Source of the DNA: Streptosporangiaceae bacterium
GTDB taxonomy: Bacteria; Actinomycetota; Actinomycetes; Streptosporangiales; Streptosporangiaceae
Direction of reading: 5' to 3'
Assembly: GCA_019239975.1 (NCBI GenBank)
Contig: JAFAZE010000075.1
Span: 1-64,000, forward strand
Length of the DNA: 64,000 nt
Below the pieces are notes generated by a model. It had not been told where the DNA came from. It was given only the letters and a program-made list of their open reading frames with translations, and did no database searches. A program made the translations under genes and the position numbers. Shown here one piece after another: positions 8,470-17,403 of the stretch. Position 1 is the stretch's first letter; each line of letters begins with the position of its first letter.

Positions 8470-10314
8470 ATGGATGATCTGCTGGTACGCGGCGGCCAGG
8501 TAATCGACGGCACGGGCGCCCCGGCGCGCGCGGCGGACGTCAGGGTCCGCGGCGGCCGGATCGCTGAGATCGGGCCCGGCCTGCGGCCGGACGGCGAGCG
8601 GGTGCTCGACGCGGCCGGCGGCTACGTAACTCCAGGTTTCATCGACATCCACACGCATTTCGATCCCACGGTCTTCTGGGACCCGCTGTGCGACCCGATG
8701 CCTCAGCACGGGGTGACCACCGTCCTGGTCGGGAACTGCTCGCTCTCGCTGGCCCCGGTCCGTCCCGGGCATCGCAAGGGCCTGCAGGAGCTGCTGTGCT
8801 ACATCGAGGACCTGCCGTCTGAGGTGCTCGACGTGTCCATCCCGTGGGGCTGGGAGAGCTACGGCGAGTACCTGTCGGCGGTGGACAAGCTCGGCGGCTT
8901 CGGCGTCAACGTGGCCGGGATGGTCGGGCACAACATGCTCCGCACGTACGTGATGGGGGAGGCGGCCTGGGATCGCGCGGCGACCGAGGAAGAGCGGGCG
9001 CGGATCGCCGCGCTGCTGGATGAGTCGCTGTCCGCCGGCGCGGCGGCGATGTCGACGTCGCTCGGCTTCGACGAGGACCGCAGCAAGCGGCCGGTGCCCA
9101 GCCGGCAGGCCGATGACGCGGAACTCGCCGCGCTGCTGGACGTGCTCGCAAGGCACCAGAAGTTCGTTCAGTTCATCCCGGCCGCGACTCCCCGCCAGAT
9201 GCGCAAGGACGTGCAGCGGATGGCCGGCCTCACCGGCCCGCGCGGTGTCCTGAGCACCTGGATCGGCGTGTTCCACGATTCTGATCACCCGGACTGGGCA
9301 CGTGGCATGCTCGACTTCGCCGGCCAGCTCCAGGCGCAGGGAGTCCGGAACTACCCGCAGGTCAGCCCGCGGACCCTGGACATCCACGTGAACTGGGACG
9401 GCGGCATGTCCTGGTTCGCCCTGGAGAACAGCTGGCACAAGATGGTCCAGGCGCCCCGGCCGGAAAAGGAGCCGATGCTGCGCGACCCGCGGTGGCGGGC
9501 GCTCGCCCGGGAGGAATGGGACCGGGTCCCGCGGACGATGATCCCGCACAAGCACGCCGAGCGGATTCGCCTGGTATCCGTCACCCGCCCAGGCAATGAG
9601 CGCTGGGTCGGCGCGACACTGGCCGATCTGGTCGCCGACCGCGGCGGCCACCCCTCCGACGTCCTCGCCGACTGGCTGCTGGAGAACGACGCCGACGCCG
9701 GCATCGTCGGCGTCGGGGTGGCCAACTCCGACGCCGGCGGCGTGGCCGAGACCCTGACTCACCCGGCGTCGGTCATGGCCAACAGCGACGCGGGCGCGCA
9801 CCTGCAGATGATGTGCGCCATCGGTGACACCACTCTGCTGCTGACCAGGCACGTGCGGGACCGCGGCGACCTCACGATCGAGCGGGCGGTGCACCGGATG
9901 ACGGGGCAGATCGCCGGCCTGTTCGGGTTCACCGGCCGCGGACAGCTCAGCGAAGGCGCGGCGGGCGACTTGGTTGTCTTCGGCCTGGATGAACTCGACT
10001 GGGCGCCGGACGTCTTCGCCGCCGACCTGCCCGAGGGCGCCCGCCGGCTGCGCCGCCCGGCAGGTGGCTACCGCTACACGGTCGTCGGCGGCACCGTCGT
10101 CCAGGCCGACGGCGAGCTCACCGGGGCCCGCCCGGGCGCCGTGCTGCGCCCCGGCACGCCGCGCCGGTCACGGCGGCCCCGGCATCGGCGGCGTCCAGGG
10201 CTGTCCGGTGCGCGCGGCGGGGGAGACGGCGACGACGCCCTCCCCGGGACGGCCGATGATCAGCGGGTCGATGGTGACCTCGACCACCGCGGGCAGGTCC
10301 TCCACGAGGGCTGA
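8470..10314 (+). CDS. N-acyl-D-amino-acid deacylase-like amidohydrolase
   Basis: The 614-residue open frame encodes a D-aminoacylase/dihydroorotase-fold amidohydrolase. MDDLLVRGGQVIDGTGAPA is the usual N-terminal beta-sandwich, TPGFIDIHTHFDP carries the HxH metal ligands, and ANSDAGAHLQMMC holds the active-site Asp. Family enzymes remove acyl groups from D-amino acids or hydrolyse related amides. The enzyme should end near VLRPG (about 10160); the last 50 or so residues are arginine- and glycine-rich antisense of the convergent gene, so the native stop appears to be lost. A paralogue is encoded at 50472-52133. Confidence 0.85.
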   Translation: MDDLLVRGGQVIDGTGAPARAADVRVRGGRIAEIGPGLRPDGERVLDAAGGYVTPGFIDIHTHFDPTVFWDPLCDPMPQHGVTTVLVGNCSLSLAPVRPGHRKGLQELLCYIEDLPSEVLDVSIPWGWESYGEYLSAVDKLGGFGVNVAGMVGHNMLRTYVMGEAAWDRAATEEERARIAALLDESLSAGAAAMSTSLGFDEDRSKRPVPSRQADDAELAALLDVLARHQKFVQFIPAATPRQMRKDVQRMAGLTGPRGVLSTWIGVFHDSDHPDWARGMLDFAGQLQAQGVRNYPQVSPRTLDIHVNWDGGMSWFALENSWHKMVQAPRPEKEPMLRDPRWRALAREEWDRVPRTMIPHKHAERIRLVSVTRPGNERWVGATLADLVADRGGHPSDVLADWLLENDADAGIVGVGVANSDAGGVAETLTHPASVMANSDAGAHLQMMCAIGDTTLLLTRHVRDRGDLTIERAVHRMTGQIAGLFGFTGRGQLSEGAAGDLVVFGLDELDWAPDVFAADLPEGARRLRRPAGGYRYTVVGGTVVQADGELTGARPGAVLRPGTPRRSRRPRHRRRPGLSGARGGGDGDDALPGTADDQRVDGDLDHRGQVLHEG

Positions 10315-12630
10315 CAGCCGCAGCAGCGTGTCCTCGATCGCCGGCAGGTCCGCGGGGTCGTCTCCGGATGCCCCGGTGAGCAGAGGATAGGCGCGCAGCG
10401 ACGCGAGCAGGCGACTCGCGTCGCGGTCGGTGAGCGGAGTGACCGCGGTAGCCACGTCGCCGAACAGCTCGCTGAACGGACCCGCGAGGCCGACGCCGAT
10501 CACCGGCCCCACGAGCGGGTCCACATGGACGCGCAGCACGCCGCGGCCCGTTTCCCGCCCCTGCCCGGTAACGCGGCCGGCGGGCCCCTCGCTGTCATCG
10601 GGCGCCGCGGTGCCCGCGACCGGAATGCCGTAGTGTCCGAGCAGCGCCGCGGCGGCACCGGGAGGGAGCCAGCCGGGACTGGCCGCCGAGATCAGATCGC
10701 CGGCCGCCTTCCGGTCGGCCCCCGCCGGATAGACCAGCACTCCCGCCGGCTCGCGGCGCCACCTGCCGTAGGCCGCCGCCTTGCCGAGCGCGGCCGCCGC
10801 GCGCTCCGGGAACACGTAGCTGGGAATCGCCCGGTGGCCGTCGCGGAGCCGGGCTGGCAGTCCGGACTCGGACATGAAGCTCGCCACGATGGGCTTGGCG
10901 CCCGCGTTCCGGGCCCCGTCCCTGATGGCCCCCGCCACCTCGCCGACCGCGCGGACCAGGGGTGGCATGAAGATGACGATCACCGAGTCAACCGCCGCGT
11001 CCGCCAGCACGGCGCTCAGGGCGGCGAGGTAGTCGCTCGGCGTGGCAGTAGGCCGCAGGTCCACCACGCCCTGCGATGTCACGGGCGGGATGCCCGCTGC
11101 CTTCAGCGCGTCCAGTACCGGCGCCGAAGGCGGCGTCACGGTCAGGCCGCTCGCGGCGCAGGCCGCCGCGGCAAGCACGCCCGGGTCCATGGCGTTGGTC
11201 ACGACCGCGACCCGGTTGCCCTCGGGCACCGGCTGGCTGGCCAGCAGCAGCGCGACGTCGAACATGTCGTCCAGGGTGGCGGCGTGGATGACTCCCGCCT
11301 GGGCCAGCAGGGCATGGCTGCCCGGGTCGCTGCCCGGGTTGACCGCGACGATCGGCTTGCGCGCCCCGACCCGCCGGGCGATGCGCGCGAAGTTCCGCGG
11401 GTTGCCGAAACTCTCCAGGTAGAGCAGGACGATACCGGTCTGCGGGTCATCTTCCCACCACTCGAGCAGGTCGTTCGATGAGACGTCCGCAGCGGTGCCG
11501 ATCGAGACGAAGCTGGAGAACCCGAGGCCGACCCGGTCGGCCAGGTCGAGGATGGCCAGCCCGAGCGGGCCGGACTGGCTCGACATGGCGACCGCGCCCG
11601 GCGGCGGGCGCACCGGCGCGAAGCTCGCGTGCATCGCCGACCCGGCGTGGTTCGACAGCACGCCCATCGACGTCGGCCCGACCATCCGCATGCCGTGCGC
11701 GCGTACGAACCGGGTGACCTGAAGTTCCTGCGCGCGCCGGGCGGGTGCTTCGCCTGGGAAATCGGCGGTGATCACCACCACCGCGCCGACCTTGGCGTCG
11801 GCGCAATCGCGGATGACGCCAGCCAGGGCCTCCGGCCGGACAGCGATAACCGCGAGATCCACCGGCCCAGGCAGGTCCTGCACACGCCCCGCCGCCGGGA
11901 TCCCGGCGACCTGTTCGGCCGCCGGGTTCACCGGGTAAACGGGTCCGGGGAAACCGCGCTCAACGAGGCTGACCAGGATCTCGTGCCCGATCGTGTGGGG
12001 CTGCCGGTTCGCGCCTATCACCGCGACCGCCCTGGGGGTCAGCAGCTTCTCCAGCGACCGCCGCGCCGCATGGTGCTCGCGGCGGCTCATCCTGGCCACC
12101 GCGCTGGCCCGCTTGTCCACGCGCAGGACAACGTGCTGCAAATGTCCTTCCGGGGTTATCTCGGGAGCGTACCCGGAGGCGGTGAAGACACGCAGCATCG
12201 CCGTATTGCTGGTGAGGACGTCCGCCTCGAACACGTAGATGCCGATGCCGGGGGCTGCCGCGGCGAGCCGCTCGAGGAGGAGCGTGCCCAGCCCGAGTCC
12301 CTGGAACTCGTCGGCGATCGTGAACGTGGCCTCGGCGTGGTCGGTGGCCTCGAGCCTGATCAGCCGCCCCACGCCGATCATCTGGTCGCCGAGAAACGCC
12401 ACCAGGGCCAGATGGTCAACGTAATCGACGTCCACGTACTGGCGCAGCAGCTCCCGCCGGAACCTGGGAACCGGCCCGAGCAGCCGCTGAGCCAGCGTGC
12501 GCCGGGACAGCCGGCGGCTGAAATCGAGCATCGCCTCTTCGTCGTCGGCGAGCACCGGCCGGATCAGCACCGAGCGCCCGTCCCGCAGCAGCGCGGGCTG
12601 CTCCAGCTCAGCCGGGTACCGCGACGTCAT
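10168..12630 (-). CDS. GNAT N-acetyltransferase fused to NDP-forming acyl-CoA synthetase-like domains (Pat-type)
   Basis: An 820-residue multidomain protein. Residues 1 to about 175 form a GNAT acetyltransferase (LLRDGRSVLIRPVLADDEEAML, FQGLGLGTLLLERL). A CoA-binding Rossmann domain follows (LLTPRAVAVIGANRQPHTIG), then succinyl-CoA-ligase-like domains (MSSQSGPLGLAILDLA). The layout matches actinobacterial Pat-type protein acetyltransferases such as Streptomyces SlPatA, which acetylate and control acyl-CoA synthetases. The C-terminal ATP-grasp part is shortened: the text runs from YGIPVAGTAAP almost directly to VHVDPLVGPVIGVGL, and the usual PVVLK block is missing. No close ribosome site precedes the ATG at 12630 (AGGAGG is about 13 bases away). 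Confidence 0.85.
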   Translation of the reverse strand: MTSRYPAELEQPALLRDGRSVLIRPVLADDEEAMLDFSRRLSRRTLAQRLLGPVPRFRRELLRQYVDVDYVDHLALVAFLGDQMIGVGRLIRLEATDHAEATFTIADEFQGLGLGTLLLERLAAAAPGIGIYVFEADVLTSNTAMLRVFTASGYAPEITPEGHLQHVVLRVDKRASAVARMSRREHHAARRSLEKLLTPRAVAVIGANRQPHTIGHEILVSLVERGFPGPVYPVNPAAEQVAGIPAAGRVQDLPGPVDLAVIAVRPEALAGVIRDCADAKVGAVVVITADFPGEAPARRAQELQVTRFVRAHGMRMVGPTSMGVLSNHAGSAMHASFAPVRPPPGAVAMSSQSGPLGLAILDLADRVGLGFSSFVSIGTAADVSSNDLLEWWEDDPQTGIVLLYLESFGNPRNFARIARRVGARKPIVAVNPGSDPGSHALLAQAGVIHAATLDDMFDVALLLASQPVPEGNRVAVVTNAMDPGVLAAAACAASGLTVTPPSAPVLDALKAAGIPPVTSQGVVDLRPTATPSDYLAALSAVLADAAVDSVIVIFMPPLVRAVGEVAGAIRDGARNAGAKPIVASFMSESGLPARLRDGHRAIPSYVFPERAAAALGKAAAYGRWRREPAGVLVYPAGADRKAAGDLISAASPGWLPPGAAAALLGHYGIPVAGTAAPDDSEGPAGRVTGQGRETGRGVLRVHVDPLVGPVIGVGLAGPFSELFGDVATAVTPLTDRDASRLLASLRAYPLLTGASGDDPADLPAIEDTLLRLSALVEDLPAVVEVTIDPLIIGRPGEGVVAVSPAARTGQPWTPPMPGPP

Positions 12631-12660
12631 GTGACTTGAGGTTACGTCCTCCTGACGATC

Positions 12661-14148
12661 TCAGCCATGGTTCCCTGCCCGGTGTGTCCGGAGCTGGCGG
12701 CGCAGCAGCTTGCCGCTGGCATTGCGGGGCAGCGACGGCACGAACTCCCACTGGGCGGGCACCTTGAAGCCCGCCAGCGCCGCCCGGGTGAACGTGCGCA
12801 GCTCCTCGCCGTCCGGCGGGTCAGCCGGATCGGCTGGCACCACGAACGCCTTGATAACCTCACCCAGCAGCCGGTCGGGCACCCCGATCACCGCCGCGTC
12901 GGTCACCTCGGGATGCTCGAGCAAGCGGTTCTCGACCTCCATGGGGTAGACGTTCTCGCCACCCCGGATGATCATGTCGCCACGCCTGCCGATCAGGTAG
13001 AGATAGCCGTCGCCGTCGAGCCGGCCGAGATCACCGGTGCGGAGCCACCCGTCGGGGCTGGGCCCGAAGAGGTGATCCGCCCGTGCCATCACCTCGCCGG
13101 CCCCGGTCCCGTCCGGATGCCAGATACGCACCTCGACTCCCGGCGCTGCCCGTCCGACCGACCGGAGCAGGTTCTCCTGGCCGCCCGCGGCGAGCCGGTG
13201 ATCCCTGGGCGACAGCCAGGTGATGGGGCTGCCCTCGGTCTGCCCGTAGAGGGTGAAGAAATCGGCGCCGGGCAGCTGCGCCATGGCCGTGCGCAACGTG
13301 TCCGGGTGGATGGGCGACGCCCCGTACTGCATGATCCGGAGCGTGCGCAGCGGAAACGCGTCCTTCCGCAGCAGCATCTCCACCATGGTGGGCACCGCGA
13401 GCGCGTGGGTGACGCCCAGCGCCGCCAGTCCCCGCCACGCCTGTACGGTGAAGCGCGGCAGGCAGACCGTGGTCGCGCCCGCAGCCAGGGCGACCATGAT
13501 GTTGCCCAGGCCGGCGACGTGGTGGAACGGCGAGGCGGTGGCGAAGACGCTGCCCGGCCGCAGCTGCTGCAGCCGGGCGTTCAGCCGGCAGCGGAGGGCC
13601 AGCCGGCCGTGCCGGTAGCGCACGGCCTTCGGGTGGCCGGTGGTCCCGGAGGTGTGCAGCACGACGGCCGTGTCGTCCGGGCCGGGTACCGGCAGTGGCT
13701 CGGCCAGCCACGGCAGTTCATGCGGCACCAGCACGTCCAGGCCGAGTTCCGCGGCCACCGCGGCGGCGACGCCGGCGAAGCCCGGCTCGGCCAGCAGGCA
13801 CGGCGCGGCCAGCCGCTCGACGCAGCCGGCGAGTTCACGCACGGTCAGCCGGGGCCCGAGCGGCGCGATCGGCCTCCGGATGGCGGCGCCGGCCAGCACA
13901 AGGGCGAGCGCGGCGGGATCCGCCTGCAGCAGGGCGGGCACGGGAACTCCCTCAGGCAGCCCGGACGTGGCCAGCCAGCGGGCCGCACCGGCGGCGCGGC
14001 CAAGCAGTTCGGCCCCCGACCAGGTCTGCGCCTCGGTGACCACCGCGGGACCCGCGGCGGCCTGCGCCACGGTCACCATGGAGACCCAGTCCGCCGGCGT
14101 CGCCGGCTCCTGCTGCCTGCCGCCGTCCTGCTTGGCTTCTAGCGCCAT
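12661..14148 (-). CDS. AMP-forming acyl-CoA synthetase (FadD-like)
   Basis: This 495-residue ANL-superfamily ligase activates a carboxylic acid as acyl-AMP and transfers it to CoA. The P-loop A3 motif VVLHTSGTTGHPKAVRY, the A5 motif LYGQTEGSP, the hinge region WLRTGDLGRLDGDGYLYLIGRRGDMIIRGGENVYP and the C-terminal lysine in RNASGKLLRRQL are all intact, so it should be active. The ATG at 14148 follows the ACAD stop by 34 bases; an open frame continues upstream but only antisense to the ACAD. It is the last gene of the minus-strand operon that begins at 18867. Confidence 0.9.
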   Translation of the reverse strand: MALEAKQDGGRQQEPATPADWVSMVTVAQAAAGPAVVTEAQTWSGAELLGRAAGAARWLATSGLPEGVPVPALLQADPAALALVLAGAAIRRPIAPLGPRLTVRELAGCVERLAAPCLLAEPGFAGVAAAVAAELGLDVLVPHELPWLAEPLPVPGPDDTAVVLHTSGTTGHPKAVRYRHGRLALRCRLNARLQQLRPGSVFATASPFHHVAGLGNIMVALAAGATTVCLPRFTVQAWRGLAALGVTHALAVPTMVEMLLRKDAFPLRTLRIMQYGASPIHPDTLRTAMAQLPGADFFTLYGQTEGSPITWLSPRDHRLAAGGQENLLRSVGRAAPGVEVRIWHPDGTGAGEVMARADHLFGPSPDGWLRTGDLGRLDGDGYLYLIGRRGDMIIRGGENVYPMEVENRLLEHPEVTDAAVIGVPDRLLGEVIKAFVVPADPADPPDGEELRTFTRAALAGFKVPAQWEFVPSLPRNASGKLLRRQLRTHRAGNHG

Positions 14149-14182
14149 CGCTGCCAGCTCCCGGTTGGAGTTCCCGTGGGTT

Positions 14183-15295
14183 TCAGTAGCCGAGGCGGCT
14201 GAGCAGCCGCTCGTGATGGCCGGCCGGGTCGCCCAGCCACATCCGGGAGGTCGTGGCGCGCCGGAAGTACAGATGCGCCGGATGCTCCCAGGTGTAGCCG
14301 ATGCCGCCGTGCAGGTGGATGTTCTCCGTGGTGGCGAGGTACGCCGCCGCCGAGCAGGTGGCCTTGGCGATGCTCGCCACGACGGGGAGCTCGGCTGGCC
14401 GGCAGTCCGCGGCCCACAGCCCGTACCAGGCGGCCGACCGCGCAGCCTCCACTTCCAGCAGCACGTCCGCCAGCTTGTGCTTGACCGCCTGAAACGACCC
14501 GATCGCGCGGCCGAACTGCGTTCGCAGCAGGGCGTAGTCGCGGGCCATGTCCAGGGCACGCTCGGCCACGCCGACCTGCTCGCAGGCCAGGGCGACGCAA
14601 GCGAGGTCGAAGACACGCGCGAGGACGCCGGCGGCGCCGCCCGCCGAACCGACCGGGGCCGCCGGCGTGGCGGAGAACCGCAGCCGCGCGTACTTGCGGG
14701 TCGCGTCGAAGGCAGGCAGCAGCCCACGCGCCAGCCCCGGCGCGGCGCCGCTGACCGCGAACAAGGATGTCCCGCTCGCGGCCGCGGCGGGCACCAGGAT
14801 GAGGTCAGAGATATGGCCATCCAGAACGAACTGTGCGATGCCGTCCAGGATCCAGTCATCCCCCGGACCTGGCCGGGCCGTCACCTCCCATCCGGTCCCG
14901 CCGGGCAGCGTTCCCGGCAGGGCGAGCGTGGCGATCAGCTCGCCGGCCGCGATGGCCGGCAGCCAGCCGCGCCGCGCCGCGTCGTCTCCCGACTCGAGGA
15001 GCGCCGAGGCGGCGAGCACCGCGGTGCCCAGGAACGGGCCGCAGAACAGCGCCCGGCCCATCTCCTGAGCTACGATTCCGAGTTCGGCGAACCCGGCCCC
15101 TGCGCCGCCGTACCCCTCCGGGATCGCCAGGCCAAGCAGCCCCAGCTCGCCGGCCATGCGGCGCCAGGAATCGGGGTCGTAGCCCCGCTCGGTGGCCATC
15201 AGCCGGCGCACCTCGGCTTCCGGCGACGTCTTGTCGAGGAACTGGCGCACCGTGCGCCGCAGTTCCTCCTGCTCCGGGCTGAACGCGAAGTCCAC
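14183..15295 (-). CDS. Acyl-CoA dehydrogenase, beta-type (FadE18/29-like)
   Basis: A 370-residue flavoprotein that should act on a CoA ester. It has the short N-terminal form DFAFSPEQEELRRTVRQFL, the flavin/substrate region FGRAIGSFQAVKHKLADVLLE and the C-terminal [19 protein letters not shown]. This is the pattern of the smaller partner in mycobacterial heteromeric ACADs. The start is placed at the GTG at 15295, two bases past the MaoC stop, because related proteins begin at this DF motif; an ATG at 15322 would add nine residues. No alpha-type partner is adjacent; the nearest unpaired one is at 18980-20200. Confidence 0.87.
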   Translation of the reverse strand: MDFAFSPEQEELRRTVRQFLDKTSPEAEVRRLMATERGYDPDSWRRMAGELGLLGLAIPEGYGGAGAGFAELGIVAQEMGRALFCGPFLGTAVLAASALLESGDDAARRGWLPAIAAGELIATLALPGTLPGGTGWEVTARPGPGDDWILDGIAQFVLDGHISDLILVPAAAASGTSLFAVSGAAPGLARGLLPAFDATRKYARLRFSATPAAPVGSAGGAAGVLARVFDLACVALACEQVGVAERALDMARDYALLRTQFGRAIGSFQAVKHKLADVLLEVEAARSAAWYGLWAADCRPAELPVVASIAKATCSAAAYLATTENIHLHGGIGYTWEHPAHLYFRRATTSRMWLGDPAGHHERLLSRLGY

Positions 15296-15296
15296 G

Positions 15297-15722
15297 TCAG
15301 CCGGCGAGCCGGGCGTGCGCATATCCGGACATGACTTCCCTGCCCTCGGCGTTCACCGTGGATACCGAGAACTCGGCGGCCGGCCCGTCCTCGCCGTCGG
15401 CGATGCGTGCCACCGACGTGCGGACCGTCAGCGTGTCGCCCGGCCACACCTGCGCGGTGAACCGCACCCCGAAGCGAAGCAGGTTCTCGGTTCCGGTCAG
15501 CCCGGCGATCGCCTGCCCGGTCAGCCCCATGGTCAGCATCCCGTGCGCGAACACCGACGGGTACCCCGCGATCTTCGTCGCGTAGATCTCGTCCGTGTGC
15601 AGCGGGTTGTAGTCCCCGGAGGCGCCCGCGTACTGCACGATCTGCGTCCGCCTGAGGTCCTCCACGATGACGGTCTCGAACGTCTGGCCGACTGTCAGGT
15701 CGCCGGCCCGCAACCCGCTCAT
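15297..15722 (-). CDS. MaoC-like (R)-enoyl-CoA hydratase
   Basis: A 141-residue single hot-dog protein. The hydratase-2 motif is clear in YAGASGDYNPLHTDEIYA (Asp and His of the catalytic pair) followed by VFAHGMLTMGLTGQAI. Such enzymes hydrate a trans-2-enoyl-CoA or similar thioester. The ATG overlaps the preceding gene's TGA in ATGA (15719-15722). That neighbour is a second hot-dog protein, so the two probably form a heteromeric hydratase like mycobacterial HadAB or ChsH1-ChsH2. Confidence 0.9.
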   Translation of the reverse strand: MSGLRAGDLTVGQTFETVIVEDLRRTQIVQYAGASGDYNPLHTDEIYATKIAGYPSVFAHGMLTMGLTGQAIAGLTGTENLLRFGVRFTAQVWPGDTLTVRTSVARIADGEDGPAAEFSVSTVNAEGREVMSGYAHARLAG

Positions 15723-16156
15723 GGCGTCTCCCGCTGCACGCTCACGCTCCGGGCGGTCACCACGAGCTCGCCCGCCCGGTCCCGGAACTCCGTGACCTGC
15801 TCGCGGAACCGCAGGCGCCCGGAGCGCCCTTGTTTCTCCCACTCCTTGCCGGGCCGGATGGTGGCGGCCAGGACGTCGCCGACCCGGACCGGCCGGTGGT
15901 AGACGAAGTGCTGCTCGGCGTGCAGCCCGCCGGCTCCTTCCCGGACCAGCCCGGCGTCGCTGCCCGAGCCGTGCCACGGCGCACCCGGCCGCGGCCGTAG
16001 CGGATAGTCGGGGTCGAACTGCGCGCTGGCGATCGCGAACGTGGGCGGCGCGGCGTCCCCGTCGGCGGGCAGCCCGCCCTCCGGGTCGGCCCCGCCGAGC
16101 GCCCGGGTGAACGCCAGCACGTGCCCCGCCTCGACCGGGAATCGTCGTGCGGCCAT
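15719..16156 (-). CDS. MaoC-like dehydratase N-terminal-domain protein (hydratase partner subunit)
   Basis: A 145-residue hot-dog protein of the MaoC_dehydrat_N type. FPVEAGHVLAFTRALGG, PPTFAIASAQFDPDYPLRP and LHAEQHFVYHRPVRVGDVL are the standard landmarks. It lacks the D-x-x-P-L-H catalytic motif, as expected of the non-catalytic half of a two-subunit hydratase. The ATG at 16156 and a GTG at 16162 (overlapping the thiolase stop as GTGA) are both possible starts. It is translationally coupled to the catalytic partner downstream. Confidence 0.85.
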   Translation of the reverse strand: MAARRFPVEAGHVLAFTRALGGADPEGGLPADGDAAPPTFAIASAQFDPDYPLRPRPGAPWHGSGSDAGLVREGAGGLHAEQHFVYHRPVRVGDVLAATIRPGKEWEKQGRSGRLRFREQVTEFRDRAGELVVTARSVSVQRETP

Positions 16157-16158
16157 CC

Positions 16159-17367
16159 TCACGCGCTCCGTTCGGTGCCGACCACGGACACGAACGACAC
16201 GCACTCGCCGGGGCCGCCGCCGAGGTTGTGGGTCAGCGCCAGCGACCGGCCCTCGCCGACCGTGCGCAGCCTGCGCTCTTCCGGTGCCGCACCGCGCAGC
16301 TGCAGCCACGCCTCGAACATCATCCGCAGGCCGGACGCGCCGATCGGGTGACCGAAGGCCTTCAGCCCGCCGTCGGGATTGACCGGCAGGTCCCCGCCGA
16401 GATCGAAGCTGCCGGACAGCACGTCCTTCCATCCCTGCCCGCGCTCGGAGAACCCGAGGTCCTCCATCAGCACCAGTTCGGTCGGGGTGAAGCAGTCGTG
16501 CACCTCGGCTAGCGCCAGTTCGGTGCGCGGGCTGGTGATCCCCGCCTGCTGGTAGGCGTCCCGGGCCGAGGCAACCACCTCGGGGAACGTGGTGAAGTCG
16601 TAGCTGCTGCCGGACAGGCCGTCCGCCGGGCCGGCCACCATGGACAGCGCCTTCACGTACAGCGGCCTGTCGGTGTAACGGTGCGCCTCCTCGGCGCGGA
16701 CCACGATCGCCGCGGCGGAGCCGTCCGACACGCCGGAGCAGTCGAAGATGCCGAGCATCCCGGCCACCAGCGGCGACTTCTTGATCGTCTCCTTCGGCAC
16801 CTCCTTGCGGAACTGCGCGCGTGGGTTCCTCGCCCCGTTCTGGTGGTTCTTCCAGGCGATCCGGGTCAGCACGTCCTTGAGCTCGGCGGGGTCCACGCCG
16901 TACTTCTGCGCGTAGGCCGGGGCCAGCAGGCTGAAGTTGGCCGGGGCGGTCGTGTCGGCTTTCCCGTCGTCGCCGGCGCTGGGTGCGTTGGAGCCCGCCA
17001 GGCCGGAGAACCCGGAGTCCTTGAGCTTCTCCACCCCGATCGCCATCGCGCAGTCGTAGGCGCCGCTGGCCACCGCGTAACAGGCGTTGCGCAGCGATTC
17101 GGACCCGGTCGCGCACATGTTCTCCAGCCTGGTCACCGGCTTGTACGGCAGCCGGAGCGGCTTGGAAAGGGTGAGCCCTGACACGCCCGAGCCCATCGTG
17201 CCCAGCCAGAAGGCGTCGATGCCGTCCAGTCCGATGCCCGCCGACGCCGACGCCGCGGTGGCCGACTCGACCAGCAGGTCGTCGGCGGACTTGTCCCAGT
17301 GCTCGCCGAAGGCGGTGCAGCCCATCCCGACGATGGCGACCCGGTCCCTGATTCCGTGTGACCCCAT
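16159..17367 (-). CDS. SCP-x-type thiolase / acetyl-CoA acetyltransferase, catalytic residues intact
   Basis: A 402-residue thiolase. The nucleophilic cysteine sits in ENMCATGSES, the His-Asp-Cys block in AEVHDCFTPTEL, and the general-base His in GGLKAFGHPIGASG; the glycine-rich C-terminus is HNLGGGPGECVSFV. It should cleave a 3-oxoacyl-CoA, closing a beta-oxidation turn begun by the operon's ACAD and MaoC pair. The ATG at 17367 has GGAAGG upstream. It is the only thiolase in the window with the full catalytic set. Confidence 0.9.
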   Translation of the reverse strand: MGSHGIRDRVAIVGMGCTAFGEHWDKSADDLLVESATAASASAGIGLDGIDAFWLGTMGSGVSGLTLSKPLRLPYKPVTRLENMCATGSESLRNACYAVASGAYDCAMAIGVEKLKDSGFSGLAGSNAPSAGDDGKADTTAPANFSLLAPAYAQKYGVDPAELKDVLTRIAWKNHQNGARNPRAQFRKEVPKETIKKSPLVAGMLGIFDCSGVSDGSAAAIVVRAEEAHRYTDRPLYVKALSMVAGPADGLSGSSYDFTTFPEVVASARDAYQQAGITSPRTELALAEVHDCFTPTELVLMEDLGFSERGQGWKDVLSGSFDLGGDLPVNPDGGLKAFGHPIGASGLRMMFEAWLQLRGAAPEERRLRTVGEGRSLALTHNLGGGPGECVSFVSVVGTERSA

Positions 17368-17403
17368 CACTCATCCTTCCCGCGGACCGGCCGCGCGACC
17401 TCA

